Source of the DNA: Comamonas testosteroni TK102
GTDB lineage: Bacteria; Pseudomonadota; Gammaproteobacteria; Burkholderiales; Burkholderiaceae_C
Direction of reading: 5' to 3'
NCBI RefSeq assembly: GCF_000739375.1
Contig: NZ_CP006704.1
Coordinates: forward strand, 3,906,001-3,970,000
DNA length: 64,000 nucleotides
The notes beneath the pieces were generated by a model, which was not told the origin of the DNA, searched no databases, and saw only the letters and a list, made by a program, of their open reading frames with translations. Positions 55,613-64,000 of this stretch are shown piece after piece. Every line of letters begins with the position of its first letter. Within the stretch, counting starts at the first letter, position 1. The translations under genes and the position numbers were made by a program.

Positions 55613-55651
55613 AAAAGCCTGAAGCCTGCAATATGCAGGCTTCAGGCTTTT
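55613..55651. terminator. Bidirectional terminator between the regulator gene and the adhesin
   Basis: An 18-bp perfect stem (AAAAGCCTGAAGCCTGCA and complement) with a 3-base loop; on the minus strand a run of T follows. It separates the transporter-regulator transcript from the adhesin, which must therefore have its own promoter. Confidence 0.88.
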
Positions 55652-55720
55652 CAGCAACTGGCACTCCAGCGGCAAACACCGCAGATGATCAGGTCTGCAT
55701 CAGCAGCGCCAAGGTCAGGT

Positions 55721-56359
55721 TCAGGCCAGTTGCCTGCGTCCGATACCGTGAACCTTCAACGTCAGCATCAATCGATCCTGCACCTGCAGTTTCTCAAAGA
55801 CAGCCGACAGATGGGCACGCACGGTACGCTCGCTGATCGACATGCGTTCGGCAATCTCCGCATTGCTGTCACCCAGCGATGCATAGCGGGCAACCTCCTG
55901 CTCGCGTGCGGACAACGGTTCAGCCCAGTCCGATTCCTGCTCGGGCAGGCGGGCGTCCACATCGCGCAACAAGCGCTGCAGCAGAGAACGTCCGAGCCAG
56001 ATGTTGCCACCAGCCATGCTTTGCAGCATCCTCGACAGCACTTCCGAGCTCGATTGCGCGTGGGCATAGCCACATGCTCCACGGGACAGCAAGTTCCGGC
56101 CCTCCTCATCGCTGGGACGGTTGCTGAGAACCAGAACCTGAAGATCCTTCAGCAGCTCATTCCAGCGTGAAGCCGTCGGCTCGGGCAAGGATGGCAGGGC
56201 TGCATCCAGCACCACCACGGTACGGCCTTGCTGCTTCCAGCGTTGCAAATCGGCCAGAGTCTGGCCGCGCGCAGGCATCCACTGAGGGCCTGCGATCTGC
56301 TGCCATTCCTGCCACAGCGTGGCATCCTGGGTCAGCATCAATACAGGCAAGGCATTCAT
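55721..56359 (-). CDS. LuxR-type response regulator of the adhesin cluster
   Basis: 212 residues from the ATG at 56359, which has AAGGACC four bases upstream. The N-terminal receiver domain has the phospho-accepting Asp52 in VVVLDAALP, although the acidic pocket after the first strand is reduced to one Asp (LTQDA). The C-terminal HTH reads LSAREQEVARYASLGDSNAE, then ISERTVRAHLSAVFEKL. No histidine kinase is in the cluster. Position between the exporter genes and the adhesin suggests that it controls adhesin transcription. Confidence 0.9.
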   Translation of the reverse strand: MNALPVLMLTQDATLWQEWQQIAGPQWMPARGQTLADLQRWKQQGRTVVVLDAALPSLPEPTASRWNELLKDLQVLVLSNRPSDEEGRNLLSRGACGYAHAQSSSEVLSRMLQSMAGGNIWLGRSLLQRLLRDVDARLPEQESDWAEPLSAREQEVARYASLGDSNAEIAERMSISERTVRAHLSAVFEKLQVQDRLMLTLKVHGIGRRQLA

Positions 56360-56392
56360 AGAGGTCCTTTTTAATTGTTGGTGATCCATGAA

Positions 56393-57805
56393 CTAACGTT
56401 CGATCAAGGCATTGGACTTGGCACGCAGAATCGGCTTGAGCAAATACTGCATCAAGGTGCGCTTGCCCGTGAGGATGTGCACTTCCGCCTGCATGCCGGG
56501 AATGATGGGGCGCGAGTCATCGCCCACATGAGCCTTGTCCGTGCGCACCTTCACGACATAGAAGGAATTCCCTTTCTCGTCCGTCACGGTGTTGGCACCG
56601 ATCTGCTCCAATTTCCCCTGCAAACCTCCGTAGATGGCAAAGTCATAGGCCGTGAACTTCACCTCTGCCTGCTGACCGAAATGCAAGAAGCCGATGTCGC
56701 GTGGATTGACCTGCACTTCCATCAGCAAGGTGTCATCCAGCGGCACGATGTCCAGGATGTCCTTGCCAGGCTGCACGACACCGCCCACGGTATTGGCCAT
56801 CAGGGTATTGACCGTGCCGCGCACGGGCGAGCGCACCTCGGCCAGCTTGACCCTGTCCTCCAGTGCCACCTTGCCTTGCTCCAGAGTCCCCAGTTTGACC
56901 TGGGTGTCTGAGAGATCGGAGCGGGACTGGTTACGCATATTCAGCTCGGACTCCTGGATCTTGCGTTCCGCCTCCTGAATCGCCGCCTGAATACGCCCGA
57001 TCTGCGCGCCGGCTGCCTTGGCCTCGCCACAGAAGCGAGCCACATCCCGTTGCAGGCGCAGCAAATCCACTTCGGACACCGCACCGCTCTTGAGCAAAGG
57101 CCGGGTCACCGAAAGCTCTTCGGACGTCAAACTGCAACTGGACGAGGCCTGGTCCCGGTTGGCCTGGGTTTCGCGCAGCTCCTGCTGACGTTGACGCAGC
57201 TGGTCACGCGCAATATTGACATTGGTGTTGAGCTCCTGGGAGCGGCTCTCCCACATGCGCCGCTCCATCTCCACCAGCTGAGGCGCCAGCGCCTGCACAT
57301 CCTCCGGAGCCTTGAAGGGCTCACCCGATGCCAGGGCCTGAAGGCGTGCAGCCTTGGCCTTCAATGCCAGCAGTTCGGCCTTGTTCTCCCCCAAGGACGA
57401 ACTGTAGCGCGTTGGATCGATACGCAAGATGACCTGACCCTGCTCCACATGTTCGCCGGGATGCACCAGAATTTCCTTGACGATGCCGCCATCCAGGCTC
57501 TGCACCACCTGAACCTGACGCGAGGGAACCACCTTGCCCTGGCCTCGAACCACTTCGTCGATGCGGCCCAGACAGGCCCAGAGCACCAGAACCAGCACGG
57601 TGACCAAGGCCACCCATATCAGCAGACGAGAGCCGCGCGCCTGCTGCTGCCCTGCCGCCCACTGCGCATCGGCCTTGAGATCTCCAGGCTGATGCGTTCC
57701 CACCACCTCGCTACCGTCAAGCAGCCATCGCTCCAGCCGCGACCAGCGCGCCTTGAGTGCATTGCTGAAGCGCGAGGGCTTCTTCTCTGCCTTGGACTCG
57801 CTCAT
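56393..57805 (-). CDS. lapC: HlyD-family periplasmic adaptor of the adhesin exporter
   Basis: Membrane-fusion protein of 470 residues linking the ABC exporter to the outer-membrane channel. The single membrane helix is at about 60-82 (LLIWVALVTVLVLVLWACLG). It is followed by the lipoyl/barrel part (VVPSRQVQVVQSLDGGIVKE), a long coiled coil at about 150-300, and the returning barrel (VRSPVRGTVNTLMANTVGGV). Overlaps lapB by four bases (ATGA). Confidence 0.95.
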   Translation of the reverse strand: MSESKAEKKPSRFSNALKARWSRLERWLLDGSEVVGTHQPGDLKADAQWAAGQQQARGSRLLIWVALVTVLVLVLWACLGRIDEVVRGQGKVVPSRQVQVVQSLDGGIVKEILVHPGEHVEQGQVILRIDPTRYSSSLGENKAELLALKAKAARLQALASGEPFKAPEDVQALAPQLVEMERRMWESRSQELNTNVNIARDQLRQRQQELRETQANRDQASSSCSLTSEELSVTRPLLKSGAVSEVDLLRLQRDVARFCGEAKAAGAQIGRIQAAIQEAERKIQESELNMRNQSRSDLSDTQVKLGTLEQGKVALEDRVKLAEVRSPVRGTVNTLMANTVGGVVQPGKDILDIVPLDDTLLMEVQVNPRDIGFLHFGQQAEVKFTAYDFAIYGGLQGKLEQIGANTVTDEKGNSFYVVKVRTDKAHVGDDSRPIIPGMQAEVHILTGKRTLMQYLLKPILRAKSNALIER

Positions 57806-60102
57806 GCTCGCCCTCCTACTCCGCCAATCCGTCCTTGTTTCAAGGCTTCGATGACCTGCTCCTTGCCACCATCGGCAACGATTTTGCCGCCATCGATCAC
57901 GATCAACCGGTCAACCAGGGTCAACAAGGCCGTGCGATGCGTGACCAGCAAAATGGTCTTGTCCCGGGCAGCCTCTTCCAGCCGCCGCTTGAGCTGGGCT
58001 TCGCTTTGATTGTCCAGATTGCTGCTGGGCTCATCCAGCAACAATATGGCCGGGTCGTTGATCAGCGCACGGGCGACCGCAATGGATTGGCGCTGGCCGC
58101 CAGAGAGCGACTCGCCACGCTCGCCCACCAGCATGTCATAGCCCTTGGGGTTGCGCGCCACGAACTCATCCACGCCGGCAATGCGCGCCGCATGCAACAT
58201 ATCGGACTCGCCCGCGAACGGCGCCCCCACCAGCAGGTTGTGCTTCAGGCTGCCATAGAACAGCATAGGATCCTGCGGCACATGTCCGATGGCCCGGCGC
58301 AGGTCCACGGGATCTATCTGACGAGCATCCACTCCATCGATCAGCACCGAGCCCTCAGTGGGCTGATACAGACCCAGAACCAGCTTTTCCAGCGTGGTCT
58401 TGCCCGAGCCGATACGCCCGATGATGCCGACCCGCTCCCCGGGCCGGACCGAAAAGCTCACGCCTGAAAGACTGGCCTGCTCGCTGCCCGGGTAGCTGAA
58501 GCTGACATTGCGAAATTCGATGGCGCCACGCAGATCCGGACGCGAGACGAACTCCCGGTCCGCTTCGTGCTCGACCGGCATCTTCATATAGTTGTCGATG
58601 GAATTCAGCGAGGTGCGCGCATTGTGGAACTGCATCATCAGCCCTGCGACCTGACCGAAAGGCGCCAGGCAGCGCCCCGCAATCATGGAGGCGGCAATGA
58701 TGCCGCCCATGGACAGCGCCGAATCCTGCACCTGGTACACGCCGACGATGACCACCGCCACGGTGACCAGTTGCTGCAGGGTCTGAACGAAGTTCACCGT
58801 GCCCGACGAAATGAACTTGATCTTGCCGCCCATATAGGCGATGTACTGGGTGGAGCTCTCCCACAGACGCTGCACGCCGCCTTGGGCGTTGAGCGTCTTG
58901 ACGGCCTCCAGGTTGGTCAGCGACTCCACGAGCAACGCGTTGCGCTGAGACGAGGCCTGGAAGGTCTTGAGCGTCAGACTCTCCATGCGCGCCTGGGCCC
59001 AGAAGGAGACCAGCAAGATCGCGGCAATCGCGACCACGGGAGGGATCAGCATCCAGGGCGAAATCCAGGCAATCGCCACCAGGAACAGCAGCACAAAGGG
59101 CAGATCCACCAGGGTCGTCAAGCTGGCAGACGCAATGAAGTCCCGAACCGACTCAAACGAGCGCAGATTGGCCGCAAACGAACCGACGGATGCAGGCCGG
59201 CTTTCCATGCGCAAGTCCAGGACACGCTCCATGATCTGTGCGGACAGCTGCACATCCACACGCTTGCTCGCAGCATCCACGACATAGGCGCGCGTCGTCG
59301 TCAGCACGAAGTTGAAGATCAGCACCAGGGAAATGCCGATCGCCAGCACCCACAATGTTTCCACCGCGTTGTTGGGCACCACGCGGTCATACACATTCAT
59401 GCTGAACAAGGGCATGGCCAGCGCAAAGACATTGATGAGCACGGCAGCCAGCAGGGCATCGCGATACAGGCGCCGATTCTCCAGAATCACGGCCCAGAAC
59501 CAGTGACTGCTGCGTGGCTCCATGCCTTGCTGCACGGAGCGCGGCTCGAAACGGAACTGGGGACGCACAAAGCACATCAGCCCCGCATAGTCCTGCAGCA
59601 AAGCCTGGGCCTCGACCTCGACCGGACTCTCCGACTCCGGGTACTGCACGAGGAAGCGACCGCTCTCCTGGGGCCTGAGCAGCAGACAGGCACGGCCGCC
59701 ATGGAGAATCAAAATGGCCGGCAGCAAACCCTGGGGGACATCATCAAGACCGCGCTGCACGATGCGCGTGCTGAACTGCGCGCGAGCCGCGGCCCGAGCC
59801 AGCAACGAAGGCGTCAGACGCTGGTCCACCAGCGGCAGACCATTGCTCAGGGCCTGCGCGGTATAGGGCTTGCCATGCAGGTTGGTGAGCTGAACCAGGC
59901 AGTCCAGCAAGGGGTCGGCATGGGTCTCGTGGGCAGGCATGCGCCAGTCTCCAGCCGGCGCATGCCCTGAGCCGCGCGCCCCCAGAAAAGCCGGGCCGGC
60001 CTGCTCCGCCGCCGTGTCCGGCGAAGCACCATGCCCTCGCTTCTGGGTCGCATCCGTACCGCTGACCGATGCCATAGTAGGTTCAACGTCTGGTTTGGTC
60101 AT
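57802..60102 (-). CDS. lapB: Type I secretion ABC exporter, LapB type
   Basis: Exporter ATPase of 766 residues. The N-terminal C39-like domain (residues about 60-190) lacks the catalytic Cys, as usual for RTX-type exporters. Six membrane helices follow (about 210-480). The nucleotide-binding domain has Walker A GRIGSGKTT, signature LSGGQRQSIAVARAL and Walker B ILLLDEPSSNLD. It drives the giant adhesin from the cytoplasm. The ATG at 60102 is chosen; TTG codons nine bases upstream are alternatives. It begins 14 bases after the small gene. Confidence 0.95.
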   Translation of the reverse strand: MTKPDVEPTMASVSGTDATQKRGHGASPDTAAEQAGPAFLGARGSGHAPAGDWRMPAHETHADPLLDCLVQLTNLHGKPYTAQALSNGLPLVDQRLTPSLLARAAARAQFSTRIVQRGLDDVPQGLLPAILILHGGRACLLLRPQESGRFLVQYPESESPVEVEAQALLQDYAGLMCFVRPQFRFEPRSVQQGMEPRSSHWFWAVILENRRLYRDALLAAVLINVFALAMPLFSMNVYDRVVPNNAVETLWVLAIGISLVLIFNFVLTTTRAYVVDAASKRVDVQLSAQIMERVLDLRMESRPASVGSFAANLRSFESVRDFIASASLTTLVDLPFVLLFLVAIAWISPWMLIPPVVAIAAILLVSFWAQARMESLTLKTFQASSQRNALLVESLTNLEAVKTLNAQGGVQRLWESSTQYIAYMGGKIKFISSGTVNFVQTLQQLVTVAVVIVGVYQVQDSALSMGGIIAASMIAGRCLAPFGQVAGLMMQFHNARTSLNSIDNYMKMPVEHEADREFVSRPDLRGAIEFRNVSFSYPGSEQASLSGVSFSVRPGERVGIIGRIGSGKTTLEKLVLGLYQPTEGSVLIDGVDARQIDPVDLRRAIGHVPQDPMLFYGSLKHNLLVGAPFAGESDMLHAARIAGVDEFVARNPKGYDMLVGERGESLSGGQRQSIAVARALINDPAILLLDEPSSNLDNQSEAQLKRRLEEAARDKTILLVTHRTALLTLVDRLIVIDGGKIVADGGKEQVIEALKQGRIGGVGGRA

Positions 60103-60116
60103 CTTCAACAATCAAC

Positions 60117-60353
60117 CTATAAAAGCTCTTCGTCATCATCAATCAAGTCCAGCGAATTGCGCATGCGCTGGCGCGCCTGCTTGCGTTGGCTCAGCTTCTC
60201 CAGCGCCTGTGGCGGAAGATCCGTCAAGCGCAAGGTTCCATTGGCAAGCAAGGCATCAATCAAGTCCTCCAGAACGCGAATGAAATCCGCATCCAGTGCC
60301 GACAGTTCCTGCCGGGAAGACCGCTCTGAAGGTGGTGAATCGCTTTTATCCAT
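60117..60353 (-). CDS. Small protein of the lap operon (78 aa), unknown
   Basis: Starts MDKSDSPPSERSSRQELSAL and ends SLDLIDDDEELL. It is acidic at the end, basic in the middle (QRKQARQRMRNS), and helical with no signal peptide or membrane segment. It sits between lapE (44 bases away) and lapB (14 bases), on the same strand, and so is surely co-transcribed. It may be a cytoplasmic helper of secretion; no family is recognised. Confidence 0.7.
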   Translation of the reverse strand: MDKSDSPPSERSSRQELSALDADFIRVLEDLIDALLANGTLRLTDLPPQALEKLSQRKQARQRMRNSLDLIDDDEELL

Positions 60354-60396
60354 CTTGTTCAACTCCCACTAAAGATGCGCCAGACGCCGGCAGCCA

Positions 60397-61920
60397 TCAC
60401 TGGCGGACAGCTGCGGCAGGTGCAGACACAGGAGCTGGAGCTTGCACAGGAACGCCCTGATCGGTCTCCATGCTGGCAGGCACCGGCGTCAGATTGTTGG
60501 TGTCCGGCACCGAAGATTTGCAGCTGCGCAGCAAGTCATCGGGCAAGGCCAGTGCCTGTTGCTCCTCCGGACGGCTATCGTCATGCGGCTGTGCGAGGCC
60601 CAGCACCGGCAGAATCTGGCTGGACAAGGTCAGCCACTGGTACTCGGCCTTTTTCAGGTCATATTGGGCATTGACCAGGGCGCGCTGCGCATCGAACAAC
60701 TCGTTTTCCGTATTCAGCAGGTCCAGCAGCGAACGCTGACCGATCTTGAACTGCTGCTGATACGCCACGCGCACCTTGGCAGTGGAAAGAACATGCTCAC
60801 GCAGGAACGGCGTTTGCTGACGCAGACGGGCCATGGTGTTCCAGGTAATCGACAGCTCCTGCTGAAGATTGCGGCAGGTGTAATCGCGCACGTCCTGGGC
60901 CGCATAGCCCTGGGCGATCGTCTGGCGCAGACGTGCCTCGTCCGCGCCGCCGCGATACAGGTTGTAGGTCAGCATCAGCTGCACCCGCGAGCTCTGCACA
61001 TCCCAGTAGGCCGGCGAATTCTGGTCACGGTCACGCCCGGTGGATGCCAGCAGCTCCAGCTTGGGCATATGCGCCCCCTTGGCGGCCTTCTGACCTGCCT
61101 CGGCCGCTTGCACCAGGGCCTGTTTCGACAGCAGCAGCGGGCTCGCGCGCAGCGAATCGCCAAAATCCTTGGCAACCCCGGATACCGGCAGCTTGCCAGT
61201 CACCTCGGGCACGGGATCCAGCGTGGCCGCCGGATACTCGCCCACCACACGACGGTAGCGCTGCATCACATCGTTGAGGTTGTTGCTCTCGGTCATCAGA
61301 TTGGTCTGTGCCAGCGACAGACGACCGCTGGCCTGCTCCAGGTCCACGCCACGCCCCACGCCGGACTGCTGGCGCTCGCGCAACTGGCCCAGCGTCACCT
61401 GGTGGGTGCCGAAGTTTTCGCGCGCCAGCTTTTCCATTTCACGGTAGCGCTGCACATCCAGATAGGCCGCGACCACATCATTGGCCAGGCTTTCCGTGGT
61501 GGCACGCAGATCGTAGAACTTTGAAAGCTTCTCAAAGCCCAGCTGACGGATATTGCTGCTGGTGGTGAAACCATCAAAGATCAGCTGACGCAGCTGCAGA
61601 TTCCAGCCTGGACGGTTCCAGTTCTGCGATGGCGAATCCTGAATATGGCTGCGCCACTCGCGCCCGACCCAACCTTGCGCTGTGACTTGTGGACGCCAGC
61701 CGCCCCGGGCCACGTTCTGACCTTCGGCGGACGAAGTGAAATCCTGAAATCGCGCCTGCACTTCCGGATGCGTCATCAGTGCCTGCTCCACCACTTTTTG
61801 CAGTGCGACACCTTGCTCGTTGGCTTGCTGTGCATTCATGGTTGTCTGGGCCATGCCTCCCATGGCCCACGAGGCCACGCCCAAAGTGGCAACCACTTGT
61901 GCAATCTGACTGAATTTCAT
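60397..61920 (-). CDS. lapE: TolC-family outer-membrane channel of the adhesin exporter
   Basis: 507 residues from the ATG at 61920, which follows GAGGG eight bases upstream and begins the signal peptide (MKFSQIAQVVATLGVASWAM). The product has the TolC/OEP duplicated pattern of helices and strands: QLIFDGFTTSSNIRQLGFEK in the first half and LTYNLYRGGADEARLRQTIA in the second. The C-terminal tail rich in Pro and Ala is disordered. It forms the pore in which the adhesin retention module is held. First gene of the operon. Confidence 0.93.
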   Translation of the reverse strand: MKFSQIAQVVATLGVASWAMGGMAQTTMNAQQANEQGVALQKVVEQALMTHPEVQARFQDFTSSAEGQNVARGGWRPQVTAQGWVGREWRSHIQDSPSQNWNRPGWNLQLRQLIFDGFTTSSNIRQLGFEKLSKFYDLRATTESLANDVVAAYLDVQRYREMEKLARENFGTHQVTLGQLRERQQSGVGRGVDLEQASGRLSLAQTNLMTESNNLNDVMQRYRRVVGEYPAATLDPVPEVTGKLPVSGVAKDFGDSLRASPLLLSKQALVQAAEAGQKAAKGAHMPKLELLASTGRDRDQNSPAYWDVQSSRVQLMLTYNLYRGGADEARLRQTIAQGYAAQDVRDYTCRNLQQELSITWNTMARLRQQTPFLREHVLSTAKVRVAYQQQFKIGQRSLLDLLNTENELFDAQRALVNAQYDLKKAEYQWLTLSSQILPVLGLAQPHDDSRPEEQQALALPDDLLRSCKSSVPDTNNLTPVPASMETDQGVPVQAPAPVSAPAAAVRQ

Positions 61921-62692
61921 TGTTATCCCTCTTGTTTGATTCCGACCGGGCAATGCGATGTCTGGCCCGCCAACGAATGAGCGAGAGCAATCGGTGCGAC
62001 CTCTGCAAGTCGCTCCCCGCGGAAGCTGGTGTTGATGTGGACGGGCTCGCTGCTGCCCGGCAAGGCATAGCAGACGGCCTCAGAACTCGCAAAATGGAAC
62101 TCTGTAACTCTCTTGCTCACAACCTTTGGCGTCATGCCAGCGCCGCGCAGGAGACTGAAGTTCAGGCCAAGCTTGTTGCCTGATCGACAAGACTCATCAC
62201 ATTTGCCTGACGAGCGACCGCAAGGCGGTGCTGAAGGGATGGCGTCACCAATCCCCAGGCCAAACAAATCACGCGGACAGGCTGTGAAGCGGCGATAGGC
62301 TAGACACAGCGCATTTGGAGATTTTCCTTTCCACGATAGCAAGGCGGAGCCTCCGGTTTCCGGCCGGTGTTCTTGACGCATAACCTTGCATGCGAAGCCG
62401 TGCGTTGATGGCTGATCTCCTGGCAACACCATCAAACAATTGGATTCGAATGCAAATCTAGCACAACGCATGCAAGAATTTGTTTCAAAAATCACTCAAA
62501 CAGCCGAACTTCGAATTTTTTGCCCGGAATTGGCAATTCTTTTCATTCGTTCTTTATATCAAAGAAACCAAGAATCAATACCGCATCCGCTCTCGTTATT
62601 CCCGCTGGGGTTAACGCAATCGGACGAAATCAGACCCGTTCCTACAGGGAAGCCGTCATCAAATGCTTCACGCCGTATCGCTGCGGCAATAG
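61921..62692. other. No gene recognised; lap operon promoter region
   Basis: About 770 bases upstream of lapE. The part 62420-62620 is AT-rich, which suits promoters reading to the left, but I found no clear sigma-70 pair. No gene was seen. Confidence 0.4.
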
Positions 62693-62727
62693 AAAAAGGG
62701 CTTCTGACTTGATAGTCAGAAGCCCTT
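62693..62727 (-). terminator. Terminator after tRNA-Pro
   Basis: AAGGGCTTCTGACT, 4-base loop, AGTCAGAAGCCCTT on the minus strand, followed by T. It starts eight bases after the tRNA 3' end. Confidence 0.9.
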
Positions 62728-62734
62728 GTCTAAT

Positions 62735-62811
62735 TGGTCGGAATGGCGGGATTCGAACTCGCGACCCCTTGCACCCCATGCAAGTGCGCTACCAGGCTGC
62801 GCTACATTCCG
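62735..62811 (-). tRNA. tRNA-Pro (anticodon GGG)
   Basis: 77 bases on the minus strand with CCA encoded. The acceptor stem is CGGAATG / CATTCCG. The anticodon stem is CTTGC / GCAAG with loop ATGGGGT, so the anticodon is GGG. The T arm contains GTTCGAATC. Confidence 0.97.
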
Positions 62812-62841
62812 AAGACCTCAATTATACACAGAAATCCGACA

Positions 62842-63291
62842 TCAAAGAGAAAGAAGCGCCCTGATCTGCAAAAGCTCTTCTTTGACCTCTTCCATGCCCA
62901 TGACACCGGCAGGCTCTGAGAGGCCCTGTTGCAGCATTGCGCTCAGCAGATGGCTCTGCGCCAGGTCCTCTCCCGGCACAGGCAGTGCCGACTGCGCAAG
63001 CGCCGCCTGCGGCTCGACTGCCCTGCCGTGGCCCGTCACCAGTTCGCGCAGACGATTTCTTGCACCGCTGATGGTGAAGCCCTGCTCGTACAGCAGCTCC
63101 CGGATGCGGCGCACCATCAATACCTCGTGGTGCTGGTAGTAGCGGCGGTTGCCGCGCCGCTTCATGGGCTTGAGCTGCACAAACTCCTGCTCCCAGTAAC
63201 GCAGCACATGAGGCTTGACGTCGCACAGATCCGCCACTTCACCGATGGTGAAATAGCGCTTGGCAGGAATTGCCGGCAAAGATGAAGCCAT
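62842..63291 (-). CDS. MerR-family transcriptional regulator
   Basis: 149 residues from the ATG at 63291. The MerR HTH is at about 12-80 (YFTIGEVADLCDVKPHVLRY, then RRYYQHHEVLMVRRIREL). The C-terminal helix has no cysteines, so it does not sense mercury or another soft metal in the classical way. The position between ihfA and tRNA-Pro is common in Burkholderiales; the effector is unknown. The open frame upstream to 63414 is not used. Confidence 0.93.
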   Translation of the reverse strand: MASSLPAIPAKRYFTIGEVADLCDVKPHVLRYWEQEFVQLKPMKRRGNRRYYQHHEVLMVRRIRELLYEQGFTISGARNRLRELVTGHGRAVEPQAALAQSALPVPGEDLAQSHLLSAMLQQGLSEPAGVMGMEEVKEELLQIRALLSL

Positions 63292-63432
63292 GGCTGGTTG
63301 CAAGCAGTCGGTGAAGGGACGAGTGAAAGATAGGCCATCACGGCTTGTGCAAATCAGGATCGGGCACGGTGCTTTGCCGATAGCAAAGCCCGTTGCGCCT
63401 CCCTCTTTGTACAAGTCCTTGCAATATAGCGC

Positions 63433-63484
63433 GAAGAGCTGACAGGACCTTGCACCGCGCGCGACGCAAGACTGTCAGCTCTTC
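63433..63484. other. Long stable hairpin between ihfA and the MerR gene
   Basis: A 13-bp perfect outer stem (GAAGAGCTGACAG and CTGTCAGCTCTTC), then a 5-bp inner stem (CTTGC / GCAAG) and a 12-base GC-rich loop. No T run follows on either strand. It may set the mRNA ratio of ihfA to merR or act as a processing site. Confidence 0.6.
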
Positions 63485-63531
63485 AGTGACCGATGCTCCG
63501 CTTGACAGTGCATCAGCCGTGTGCAAGTCGC

Positions 63532-63858
63532 TTAAGACCCCGAACTCTCGCCCTGGATCAGCTCCTTGAGCTTGCTGCTGGCATGGAAGGTCACCACGCG
63601 GCGAGCAGCGATGGGAATCAGCTCACCGGTGCGCGGGTTGCGTCCGGGACGTGGTGCCTTGGTGCGGATCTGGAAGTTGCCGAAGCCCGAAAGCTTGACA
63701 TCTTCGCCTTCCACCAGCTTTTGCGAGATCAGGTCGAAAAACGCATCCACCATGTCCTTGGCTTCGCGCTTGTTCAGACCGATTTCGTCAAACAGCAGAT
63801 CGGCCAGCTGCGCCTTGGTCAGCGCGGGGCTGTCGATGCTCTCTACGGCAAGCTCCAT
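63532..63858 (-). CDS. ihfA: Integration host factor alpha subunit
   Basis: DNA-bending nucleoid protein, 108 residues. The ATG at 63858 has AAGGAG seven bases upstream. The family pattern is clear: [20 protein letters not shown], then [20 protein letters not shown] and the DNA-binding arm [20 protein letters not shown]. It follows pheT by 28 bases, the usual order. Confidence 0.96.
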   Translation of the reverse strand: MELAVESIDSPALTKAQLADLLFDEIGLNKREAKDMVDAFFDLISQKLVEGEDVKLSGFGNFQIRTKAPRPGRNPRTGELIPIAARRVVTFHASSKLKELIQGESSGS

Positions 63859-63886
63859 GGGTCGATCTCCTTGTGGATTGAACATA

Positions 63887-64000
63887 TCAGCGCAGACGAG
63901 CCGCAACGCGTTCAACCAGCGCCGCAATGGTGCCCTGCATGGCGGCCTCGATTTCCGCATCGGTCAGCGACGCGGTGTCGCTGCCCAGCGTCAGGCGCAC
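63887..64000 (-). CDS. pheT: Phenylalanine-tRNA ligase beta subunit, C-terminal end (partial)
   Basis: The last 37 codons up to the TGA at 63887-63889. [20 protein letters not shown] is the end of the anticodon-binding domain of PheT. The position directly ahead of ihfA supports this. Confidence 0.85.
   Translation of the reverse strand: MRLTLGSDTASLTDAEIEAAMQGTIAALVERVAARLR

Noticed and set aside
58567..59970. 467-codon plus-strand frame over lapB
   Set aside because: It is His/Gln/Arg-rich antisense sequence of the exporter, with no domain.

Overview
The window reads as the chromosome of a betaproteobacterium of the Comamonadaceae, most like Comamonas. Supports are the GC-rich coding style, the pheT-ihfA-merR-tRNA-Pro order at the right end, a second-type IF-1 gene with a TTG start, and many LysR, OprD and DMT families. 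The genus is inferred from these; no search was run.

Layout. (1) 1-5570: a partial gene with a clean terminator, a chemoreceptor behind a perfect palindrome, then a gene-poor stretch with decayed remnants (ion-channel pore fragment, truncated secreted peptide) and one small conserved-looking gene. (2) 5570-9880: a molybdenum locus with a one-domain ModE, a 94-residue protein, an HTH-nitroreductase fusion, modB, modA and a TrmO-type methyltransferase. Two operator-like sites have the same half-sites and the same 8-nt spacer. No modC is present. (3) 9880-17400: DMT exporters with regulators (a frameshifted LysR and a MocR), a Fur-family regulator, a DUF1624-type membrane protein and a GNAT acetyltransferase. 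(4) 17440-22590: a cobalamin riboswitch heading a BtuFCD-like ABC importer, followed by a pseudoazurin-like copper protein and an OprD-type porin. (5) 23330-27190: a promoter with a long leader, a 72-residue protein, infA, a His-rich periplasmic protein, and a divergent LysR / bile-acid-symporter-family pair. (6) 27200-61920: a complete Lap-type adhesion system on the minus strand. (7) 62690-64000: tRNA-Pro(GGG), MerR, IHF-alpha and the end of PheT.

The Lap system dominates the window. In transcription order it has a TolC-like outer-membrane protein (LapE), a 78-residue unknown, an ABC exporter (LapB), an HlyD adaptor (LapC), a LuxR-type response regulator, the giant adhesin, the LapG-type protease and the LapD-type c-di-GMP receptor. 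By analogy with Pseudomonas LapA, the adhesin is held in the outer membrane by its N-terminal retention module. LapG would cut behind that module when c-di-GMP is low, and LapD would sequester LapG when c-di-GMP is high. The adhesin has 21 almost identical 256-residue repeats (768 bp) plus six 221-residue repeats (663 bp). As written its reading frame is broken by a run of nine G just after the retention module; removing one G gives a continuous protein of 8411 residues. This is either a phase-variation switch in the off state or a homopolymer sequencing error.
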